In this document: positions 58,758 through 64,000 of the stretch, in pieces
Layout: each line of letters starts with the position of its first letter
Numbering within the stretch: position 1 is the first letter of the stretch
Source: CAWINY01 sp963837635
Lineage (GTDB): Bacteria; Acidobacteriota; Terriglobia; Terriglobales; Acidobacteriaceae
Assembly (NCBI GenBank): GCA_963837635.1
Contig: CAWINY010000006.1
Span: forward strand, 434,001-498,000
Reading direction: 5' to 3'
Length of the DNA: 64,000 nt
The notes under the pieces: model-generated
Databases searched by the model: none
The model's input: only the letters and a program-made list of their open reading frames with translations
Told to the model about the DNA's origin: nothing
Position numbers and translations under genes: made by a program

Positions 58758-59483
58758 GTGCTCTCACCGTACGGTCTAGATATCATCGAAAGCTGCTTTA
58801 CCTGTAAACTGCGGGCAGAGCGAATTTTCTGCGATCTACCCCAGGCGGCCCTGCAGTCGTTTGAGTTCATCAAGTACGCCACTGCCTACCCTAGGGGCGC
58901 GGTACTCTTTGTCGAAGGCCAGGCGCCTCGCGGCATCTTCGTGCTTTGCAAAGGGCGGGTGAAGCTGTCGATCTCCTCCTGCGATGGCAAGACCCTGATC
59001 CTGAAAATAGTCGAGCCGGGAGAGGTGCTGGGACTGAGCGCCACCGTATCCGGCAAGCCTTATGAGTTGACGGCCGAAACCCTGGACCCCTGTCAGGTGA
59101 ACTTCGTCAAGCGCGAGGACTTCCTGCGCTTCCTGCGGGAACACCCCGACGCCTGCTTCAGAGTGGCCGAGCAGTTGAGCGACAAGTACACCTCCGCCTG
59201 CCATGAAATCCGCTCCCTGGGCCTGTCGCACTGCGCTGCGGAGAAACTGGCCAAGCTACTGCTCGAATGGAGTTCTAAGAACGGAGAGGCGACCAAGCAG
59301 GAGCCCCGGCTGAAACTGGCCCTGACCCACGAAGAGATCGCCCAGATGATTGGCACCTCGCGGGAAACCGTAACCCGACTGTTTGCCGATCTCAAGAAGC
59401 GGCAGATCGTACAGGCCAAGGGTTCGACCTTGTTGATTCGCAATAAGCAGGCCCTGAAGACCTTGGCCGCCAACGGCGCCTAA
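58758..59483 (+). CDS. Crp/Fnr family transcriptional regulator with N-terminal Cys cluster
   Basis: Seen: 241 residues from GTG 58758, after GAGGGGG. Cys near the start: SCFTCKLRAERIFC (Cys-x2-Cys-x8-Cys), then a cyclic-nucleotide-binding beta barrel (RGAVLFVEGQAPRGIFVLCK, VEPGEVLGLSATVSGKPYEL), the dimer helix and a complete winged HTH (LALTHEEIAQMIGTSRETVT, then RLFADLKKRQIV). Known: FNR-type proteins hold a 4Fe-4S cluster with four Cys; here the third and other Cys (LCKGR, PCQV) may complete it. The frame is open upstream to 58617 but that part is not family-like. Probably senses oxygen or NO. Followed by a paralogue without HTH. Confidence 0.9.
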   Translation: MLSPYGLDIIESCFTCKLRAERIFCDLPQAALQSFEFIKYATAYPRGAVLFVEGQAPRGIFVLCKGRVKLSISSCDGKTLILKIVEPGEVLGLSATVSGKPYELTAETLDPCQVNFVKREDFLRFLREHPDACFRVAEQLSDKYTSACHEIRSLGLSHCAAEKLAKLLLEWSSKNGEATKQEPRLKLALTHEEIAQMIGTSRETVTRLFADLKKRQIVQAKGSTLLIRNKQALKTLAANGA

Positions 59484-59535
59484 GCGGGAAAACGCGAGTT
59501 CCGCGGGCTGCAAATGTTCAGCAATCACTATTTTG

Positions 59536-59551
59536 GGTGACTACTGTCACT
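59536..59551 (+). promoter_or_regulatory. Crp/Fnr-type box ahead of the second paralogue
   Basis: GGTGA-CTACTG-TCACT, a 5-N6-5 palindrome centred at 59543.5. A TTAAAT -10 candidate follows at 59573-59578. A transcription start at about 59585 would lie 41.5 bp from the box centre, the class II distance, and just two bases before the ATG. Confidence 0.6.
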
Positions 59552-59586
59552 GCCCTGCTCGCGATAAAGCGCTTAAATCGAATAGC

Positions 59587-60093
59587 ATGGCGAGCGCAAG
59601 CAACAACAGTTGTTTCGATTGTGAACTGAGGGCCGACCGCATCTTCTGCGATCTGCCCAGCGATGCGCTTCAGTCGTTCGACGCCATTAAGAGCATCACC
59701 GCTTTTCCCCGTGGCGCGACCCTGTTTTCCGAGGGCACTCAGCCCCGGGGAATCTTCGTGCTTTGCGATGGCCGGGCCAAGTTGTCGGTCTGTTCGGAAA
59801 ACGGCAAGCGGCTGGTGTTGCGAATCGCTGGCCCAGGCGAGGTTCTGGGGATCAGTTCCTCTCTCTCGGGAAGACCTCACGAGGTCACCGCTGAGATCCT
59901 CGACTCCTGCCAAGTGGTGCAGGTGAAGCGCAAGGACCTGCTCAAGTTTTTGCGGGATCATCGCGAAGCCTGCATGCAAGTGGTGCGCCTGCTCAGCACC
60001 GATCTGCACGGCGCTTACGAGCGGGTCCGTTCGGTTGGCCTCTCCCGCAATCGCCGGCCGCGAGCCCCTCGCGCGCGCGCCGCAAACGGCTAA
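59587..60093 (+). CDS. Crp/Fnr-like sensor domain protein lacking the DNA-binding domain
   Basis: Seen: 168 residues from ATG 59587 (MASASNNSCFDCELRADRIF). It shares the Cys pattern SCFDCELRADRIFC and barrel (RGATLFSEGTQPRGIFVLCD, AGPGEVLGISSSLSGRPHEV) with the first paralogue at about half identity by eye. The homology ends just after the dimer helix (RVRSVGLSRNRRP), where the first protein continues to its HTH; here a short basic tail RAPRARAANG ends the protein. There is no remnant HTH in any frame of the following 200 bp. Inference: it may form heterodimers with the first protein, as a modulator, or act as a pure sensor. Confidence 0.85.
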   Translation: MASASNNSCFDCELRADRIFCDLPSDALQSFDAIKSITAFPRGATLFSEGTQPRGIFVLCDGRAKLSVCSENGKRLVLRIAGPGEVLGISSSLSGRPHEVTAEILDSCQVVQVKRKDLLKFLRDHREACMQVVRLLSTDLHGAYERVRSVGLSRNRRPRAPRARAANG

Positions 60094-60102
60094 TCATTAC
60101 CC

Positions 60103-60168
60103 ACGCATCGCGGCTGATTACTCTTGGTCGATCAGCAGTCACCAGGGGATCAGCGGCTCTTTAAGTTT
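60103..60168. repeat. Copy of the GATCAGCGG dispersed repeat
   Basis: GCATCGCGGCTGATTACTC and CGATCAGCAGTCACC, GGGGATCAGCGGCTC; relative of the 4859-4930 and 53620-53702 repeats. Confidence 0.6.
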
Positions 60169-60216
60169 GCACTCTTTCGACCGGCAGACTTGAGGTTCTG
60201 ATCCTGCCATCTTTCT

Positions 60217-60288
60217 TGTGATAAACGTCACACTGGCCGGTGACTTTGTTCACCGCTGCCTGTGACTTGCTCTTTTATGCTGAGGGCT
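60217..60288 (+). promoter_or_regulatory. Tandem Crp/Fnr boxes and promoter of radical SAM gene
   Basis: Box 1 TGTGA-TAAACG-TCACA centred at 60224.5; box 2 GGTGA-CTTTGT-TCACC centred at 60246.5. The centres are 22 bp apart, two helical turns. A -10 candidate TATGCT is at 60276-60281, giving a start near 60288, which is 41.5 bp from box 2. That is the class II activator layout; box 1 would sit at -63.5. The two genes just upstream encode a full and an HTH-less Crp/Fnr protein, the obvious candidates to act here. Confidence 0.7.
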
Positions 60289-60312
60289 GATTCTCCGTTT
60301 GAAGGAGTGCCT

Positions 60313-61596
60313 ATGAGCACCACAGCAGTCAGTCTCGTCCGCGAGCCGCGAAAGGCGATCGGTCCTCCGCGATTGATTTTTTGGGAACTGACCAAGGGAT
60401 GTAACTTGCGCTGCATCCATTGCCGCGCCACAGCCACCGAACTCAGCTCGCCGCTCGACCTGCCGACGGAGAAGTGCAAGCAGATCATCGATCAGATCGC
60501 GGCCTACGCGAACCCTATTCTGGTGCTCAGCGGGGGCGAGCCACTCTATCGCCGGGACTGCCTGGAACTGGCGAGCTACGCCACCGGTAAGGGCATTCGC
60601 GTGGCGCTGGCCACCAACGGCACGCTGGTCAATGAGGAGGTTGCCCGGAAGATCGCCGAGGCCGGCGTGAAGCGCGTCTCCGTCAGCCTCGACGGGGCCG
60701 ACGCCGCGACTCATGACGCCTTTCGCGCTATCCCGGGCGCCTACCAGAATGCCGTGAACGGCATGAACCATTTGAAGCAGGCCGGCGTCTCCTTCCAGAT
60801 CAATATGACCATCACCCGGCACAACGCGCAGCAGTTGCCCGCGGTGCTGGAGCTTACCAAGCAGCTCGGCGCCGACGCGCTGCATACCTTCCTGCTGGTG
60901 CCGGTGGGCTGCGGGGTCGAAATCGCCGACAAGGAGATGATCGATCCGCAGAAATACGAAGAGATGCTCAATTGGTTCTACGACCGCTCGCTCGATAGCG
61001 GGATCGAGTTGAAGGCTACCTGCGCACCCCACTACTTCCGGGTCGTGCGCCAGCGCCGCGCCGCCGAGCGCAAAGCCGCGGGTTATCCCTCGGCGACCGA
61101 GTCCAAAGGCTCTGGCACGGCCGCTATCGGCCCCACGGACATGACAATGCCGGGCGCGATGGGCATGGCCCTTAATGCCAAGCACATGGGGATAGGGCAT
61201 CCCGGCGGTCACCCTGGCGGCCATCCGGGGGATGTCGGCGGCATGAATGCCATGACCAAGGGGTGCCTGGCCGGCACTGGTGTGTGCTTCATCTCGAATG
61301 TGGGCGAGGTTTATCCCTGTGGATATCTGCCCGTTTCGGCGGGCGATCTGAAAAAGCAGCCCTTCGTGGAGGTATGGGAGACCGGCAAAGTCTTTGAGGA
61401 CCTGCGCGACACCGACAAGCTGGAAGGCAAGTGCGGCGCCTGCGAGTTCCGCAACGTCTGCATGGGCTGCCGTGCCCGGGCTTACGCCGCCACCCCGGAC
61501 GGCAATTACCTTGCGGAAGAGCCCTTCTGCGTCTATCAGCCGGGAAGAAAGTCATTAGTGACTAGTGTTCGTGACTGGTCTTTGCTGCCCGGGTAA
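60313..61596 (+). CDS. radical SAM/SPASM protein, NirJ/AhbD heme-synthesis-like, with Met/His-rich insert
   Basis: Seen: 427 residues from ATG 60313 with GAAGGAG nine bases upstream. Radical cluster C30-C34-C37 (CNLRCIHC), SGGEPLYRRDCLELAS, VSLDGADAATHDAFR, and C-terminal Cys sets CLAGTGVCF...CGYL and CGACEFRNVCMGCRARAYA...CVYQ. Known: this set matches AhbD/NirJ enzymes that act on siroheme-derived tetrapyrroles in heme or heme d1 synthesis. Odd: about residues 275-310 form a Met/Gly/His-rich insert (MTMPGAMGMALNAKHMGIGH, then PGGHPGGHPG). The last 15 residues derive from a TAGTGACTAGTG repeat. Tandem Crp/Fnr boxes lie upstream. Confidence 0.85.
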   Translation: MSTTAVSLVREPRKAIGPPRLIFWELTKGCNLRCIHCRATATELSSPLDLPTEKCKQIIDQIAAYANPILVLSGGEPLYRRDCLELASYATGKGIRVALATNGTLVNEEVARKIAEAGVKRVSVSLDGADAATHDAFRAIPGAYQNAVNGMNHLKQAGVSFQINMTITRHNAQQLPAVLELTKQLGADALHTFLLVPVGCGVEIADKEMIDPQKYEEMLNWFYDRSLDSGIELKATCAPHYFRVVRQRRAAERKAAGYPSATESKGSGTAAIGPTDMTMPGAMGMALNAKHMGIGHPGGHPGGHPGDVGGMNAMTKGCLAGTGVCFISNVGEVYPCGYLPVSAGDLKKQPFVEVWETGKVFEDLRDTDKLEGKCGACEFRNVCMGCRARAYAATPDGNYLAEEPFCVYQPGRKSLVTSVRDWSLLPG

Positions 61597-61626
61597 TACC
61601 GCGCTAGTCACTAATCACTAGTCACT
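61555..61626. repeat. TAGTCACTAGTCACT repeat overlapping a gene end
   Basis: CATTAGTGACTAGTG (61554-61568) lies inside the coding region and CTAGTCACTAATCACTAGTC (61603-61622) lies after the stop, in the opposite sense. Relatives: 25130-25156 and 44205-44229. Confidence 0.7.
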
Positions 61627-61703
61627 TTTCTTCGGCTGCTGTGACCTAAGTCCTCCCGATCATGCGCGGCCGACGCCACAATTTCCATATGGGGTCGAAT
61701 CCG

Positions 61704-62549
61704 ATGGCGCAGGCTGCGCTTCCAAATCCCGCTCATTCACGGACCCGGCTGCTGGTGTTTCCGCGCGAGCATGGGGCGTGGGGGATCCTCTTCGTACCGT
61801 TGGTGACGGCCGCCGTTGCCGGACTCGTTGCCGGAGGCGCGGCCGCGCCGCTGGCGCCGTTGGTGGTTGCGGTTTTTGCCTTGTTCTGCTTGCGCACGCC
61901 CGTGGAAAGCCTGCTCGGGACCACGCCTATGAAGGCCCAGAGCGCTGCGGAAAGAAGACTGGTTTGGCTGTATATCCTTGGTTTTTCGAGCGTGGCTGCC
62001 CTCAGCCTTGCGATCCTGCTAGGGAGCGGCCGAAATTCCGGATTACTCCTGCTGGGGGTGGTGGCTGGGTTGCTCTTTGTCCTGCAGACACTCTTTCGCA
62101 GACTGGGCCGCAGGGGGCGCATGGCCGCACAATTGGCCGGCTCGGTGGGGCTGACGATCTCCGCGCCAGCGGCCTATTACGTGGTTACCGGACGCCTGGG
62201 CCTGGCCGCCCTGGGCCTGTGGCTGGCGAATTGGATCTTCGCCGCCAACCAGATCCAGTTTGTGCAGCTACGCATTCGTGGAGCAAAGTTGGGTGGTCCC
62301 CGCGAGAAAATGATGTTTGGACACATGTTCCTCGCCTTCCAGATTGGCATGTGGAGCGTGCTCGCGGCCGCCTGCCACTTCCACTTGCTGCCTTGGCTGA
62401 CCCTGGCGGCTTTTGCCCCGGTGTTTGTCCGGGGGCTGGCTTGGTTTGCGCAACGCGGGGAACCGCTTGATGTACATCGCCTGGGGATGGTCGAACTGGC
62501 TCACGCGCTTGGGTTTGGGGTGCTGCTGGTGGTGGCCTTGGCGCTGTGA
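61704..62549 (+). CDS. YwiC-like membrane protein
   Basis: Seen: 281 residues from ATG 61704; eight to nine hydrophobic segments. Signature near the start: LLVFPREHGAWGILFVPLVT, then RTPVESLLG; a middle WLANWIFAANQIQFVQLRIR and late HMFLAFQIGMWSVLAAAC. Known: YwiC-like (UbiA-fold related) proteins of unknown activity; in Bacillus ywiC lies near the nar nitrate-respiration genes and the regulator FNR. Here it follows a radical SAM heme-like gene and two Crp/Fnr proteins, which repeats that kind of context. The frame is open to 61662. The REHGAW motif could be a catalytic or prenyl-binding site, not proven. Confidence 0.8.
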   Translation: MAQAALPNPAHSRTRLLVFPREHGAWGILFVPLVTAAVAGLVAGGAAAPLAPLVVAVFALFCLRTPVESLLGTTPMKAQSAAERRLVWLYILGFSSVAALSLAILLGSGRNSGLLLLGVVAGLLFVLQTLFRRLGRRGRMAAQLAGSVGLTISAPAAYYVVTGRLGLAALGLWLANWIFAANQIQFVQLRIRGAKLGGPREKMMFGHMFLAFQIGMWSVLAAACHFHLLPWLTLAAFAPVFVRGLAWFAQRGEPLDVHRLGMVELAHALGFGVLLVVALAL

Positions 62550-62840
62550 GGTCACATGGTTTCTGTTAGTTACCTCGATTTATGTAAGTAGTGCTTGAGC
62601 GGTAGCAGCGCCGATTCCTTTTCCCTAGCTTTACACGAAATTACTTGACCATCCGGATTGTGGTCTTTTAAGGTGTGACTTCCAGTGGAAGTCAGTTCCG
62701 GGAACCCGGGCACCGACGAACCCCAAAGGCATGGATTGTGCAAGATTCCCTAGCACCTTAAATGCGGTGGTGGTTGCGCGTTTGGGTGCAAGGCGGATGT
62801 TGTCCCGGTTGGCCTGGAAGGCGAAGGATTAGAAGCAGCG
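62550..62840. other. 290-bp gap before the 62841 gene
   Basis: No gene. A hairpin GACTTCC-AGT-GGAAGTC is at about 62679-62695, and TTCCGGGAACCCGGGCACC follows. The pattern is not a riboswitch I know. Confidence 0.4.
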
Positions 62841-63086
62841 ATGTTTGTTGAAACAGTAGCGAACGGCCAAGCCAAGAAGTACATCGCGGCGGGGCGCAAG
62901 GCATGGGAGTACAAGACCAAGGACCCGCATAAAGGTCCAATTTTCGGCCCTGCCTACGACGACCATGGCGCGCGTAACCGGGCGATCAAGGAAAATCGCT
63001 ACGCTGAGACTCTTGAGACGGCGCAGAAATGCGCCAAGGCCATGGGCACAGAGATCAGCGAGGTGGTTTTTCTCGAGCGCGACTAG
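62841..63086 (+). CDS. small hypothetical protein
   Basis: Seen: 81 residues (MFVETVANGQAKKYIAAGRK, then AWEYKTKDPHKGPIFGPAYD, DHGARNRAIKENRYAETLET). Basic and soluble, with a tyrosine-rich centre and helical ends. A GAAGGATTAGAAG ribosome-site-like stretch precedes the ATG. No family recognised. Base composition matches the neighbours. It lies before the omega-like gene in the same direction with a 259-bp gap. Confidence 0.5.
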   Translation: MFVETVANGQAKKYIAAGRKAWEYKTKDPHKGPIFGPAYDDHGARNRAIKENRYAETLETAQKCAKAMGTEISEVVFLERD

Positions 63087-63345
63087 CTAGGTCCGGGGTG
63101 ACGAACCGGGTTCCCTTAATAGTTTTGCATAACTAATCCGGGACTGGGTCGTCTATTCCGAGTAGTACAACGAACTCAGTAATTCACAAATTGTGTAACT
63201 TAGGCCCGTGCCGGGGCATCTATGTAATTTGGGTCTAGCGGATTTTTGGTCTAGAACCGCCCCTCCTTTCCAGTCGAATCGGGAAGGACCTGCTAGACAG
63301 TAGGTTCGGCACCTGCCTCCGTACGACAACTCCAGGAGAATCGGA

Positions 63346-63561
63346 ATGCGTTCTGATCGAGTTTTTGAAGCTTTACACACCATGCAAAACCGGTATATGC
63401 TCTGCCAGCTTGCTTCCAAGGCAACCCGGCGGTTCCACCGGCCTAATACGCGGATTCAGGAGACTATGAATAACGTCCTGGATCGCATAGCGAGTTCTGA
63501 ACGGAAGCAGGTATTCCTGGATCCGGTAGAGGCGAATGAGGCGCAGCGCAGGGCTGCCTGA
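63346..63561 (+). CDS. small protein, possible RNA polymerase omega-like subunit
   Basis: Seen: 71 residues from ATG 63346 with CCAGGAG seven bases upstream, so translation is convincing. The sequence MRSDRVFEALHTMQNRYMLC, then QLASKATRRFHRPNTRIQET resembles the omega fold (a helix, then NRYxLCxLASKATRxxHxPNTRIQ) as I recall it from acidobacterial proteins annotated rpoZ-like. Known: omega helps assemble beta-prime and binds ppGpp in some groups. The rho gene follows after a structured leader. The omega identity is tentative; an unrelated small protein is the alternative. Confidence 0.5.
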   Translation: MRSDRVFEALHTMQNRYMLCQLASKATRRFHRPNTRIQETMNNVLDRIASSERKQVFLDPVEANEAQRRAA

Positions 63562-63580
63562 CTGACTTAGCGTGGCCACC

Positions 63581-63642
63581 GACCCCAACCGGGGTCCCCG
63601 TTGCATGCTGCCTGCGTGCAACGGGCGGGTGGCGCCACCCGC
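63581..63642 (+). promoter_or_regulatory. Structured leader ahead of rho
   Basis: Three consecutive hairpins: GACCCC-AACC-GGGGTC (63581-63596), CCCGTTGCA...TGCAACGGG (63597-63625) and GCGGGTGGC/GCCACCCGC (63625-63642). No T-run follows. Rho genes in other bacteria are autoregulated through their leaders, so these may do the same; that is inference. Confidence 0.5.
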
Positions 63643-63676
63643 ACCGTCCCTCCTCGTTGACATCCCGTAGGTGAAC

Positions 63677-64000
63677 ATGACCATCGCAGAACTGAAAGAA
63701 AAGAACATCACCGAGCTGACCCGCATAGCTCGTACGCTGGACCTCCCCGGCGCTAGCGGCCTGCGCAAGCAGGATCTAATCTTCAAGATCCTCCAGGCCC
63801 AGAGCGAAAAAGAAGGGCACATCTTCGCCGAAGGCGTGCTGGAGATCCTGCCCGACGGCTACGGGTTTCTCCGCTCCCCTGACTACAACTATCTGCCCGG
63901 CCCGGACGATATCTACGTCTCGCCCTCGCAGATCCGCAAATTCGACCTGAAGACCGGCGACACGGTCAGCGGCCAGGTGCGCCCGCCGCATGAGGGCGAA
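63677..64000 (+). CDS. rho: transcription termination factor Rho (partial, N-terminus)
   Basis: Seen: 108 codons to the window edge, starting at ATG 63677 (MTIAELKEKNITELTRIART). The Rho N-terminal SAP-like helix region is followed by a cold-shock fold RNA-binding domain: GHIFAEGVLEILPDGYGFLR, SPDYNYLPGPDDIYVSPSQI. Known: Rho is the hexameric RNA helicase for factor-dependent termination; this part forms the primary RNA-binding site. A GTG six bases upstream in frame is a less likely start. Full Rho proteins are about 420 residues, so three quarters are missing. Preceded by a hairpin-rich leader. Confidence 0.95.
   Translation, partial: MTIAELKEKNITELTRIARTLDLPGASGLRKQDLIFKILQAQSEKEGHIFAEGVLEILPDGYGFLRSPDYNYLPGPDDIYVSPSQIRKFDLKTGDTVSGQVRPPHEGE

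Overview
The window reads as chromosome of a GC-rich, free-living bacterium, most likely an acidobacterium (Terriglobia/Koribacter-like). Grounds: a TreS-maltokinase fusion with MalQ, a homodimeric AceE, a RibBA fusion, the dnaX-ybaB-recR and rbfA-nrnA blocks, several c-di-GMP and two-component proteins, and intergenic gaps packed with short degenerate repeats and REP-like hairpins. This assignment is inference; no rRNA, tRNA or CRISPR array was found.

Layout. 0-4.7 kb: malQ (cut by the window edge, minus strand) behind treS/maltokinase. 5.3-11.7 kb: small membrane protein, GAF-GAF-GGDEF protein, hutH, M20 peptidase, YihY-like membrane protein, PilZ protein. 12.1-20.9 kb: HlyD-type periplasmic adaptor with a TPR lipo/secreted protein, aldehyde dehydrogenase, MFS exporter, sigma-54 response regulator, a degenerate receiver with an RGP-rich tail. 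21.4-24.1 kb: maf-ispG and dtd. 24.5-27.6 kb: IscR-like Rrf2 regulator followed by cydAB. 27.8-36.9 kb: DUF4242 protein, CelD-type acyltransferase, SprT-like protease, two small secreted proteins, uvrA, radical SAM/SPASM protein, methyltransferase. 37-44 kb: signalling block (PAS-GGDEF, receiver+EAL pair, MEDS protein, hybrid histidine kinase). 44.2-52.9 kb: aceE and ribBA (divergent), small proteins, a frameshifted toxin-like gene with a DUF2283 partner, nrnA, rbfA, membrane protein, SET-domain methyltransferase. 53-57.5 kb: DinB-like, dnaX-ybaB-recR. 57.6-58.5 kb: intact IS5-type insertion sequence. 58.7-62.5 kb: two tandem Crp/Fnr-type proteins (the second lacks a DNA-binding domain), a heme-synthase-like radical SAM protein behind two tandem Crp/Fnr boxes, and a YwiC-like membrane protein. 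62.8-64 kb: small proteins and the start of rho.

The most interesting signal is a family of about ten hairpins, each with a 7-nt loop (mostly CGNNTTT), a constant outer stem CCCAC/GTGGG and an inner stem whose sequence changes from copy to copy while pairing is kept. Most copies lie between genes, but three sit in frame inside the acyltransferase gene and one inside maf, where they add peptide to the product, as Rickettsia palindromic elements do. Around them, many intergenic gaps are built as nested inverted pairs of degenerate simple repeats (AATTTGTAATTTGG, CACCGCAGAGGACGC, CAGCCGTCAGCC, GGTATCAGGTACC and others).
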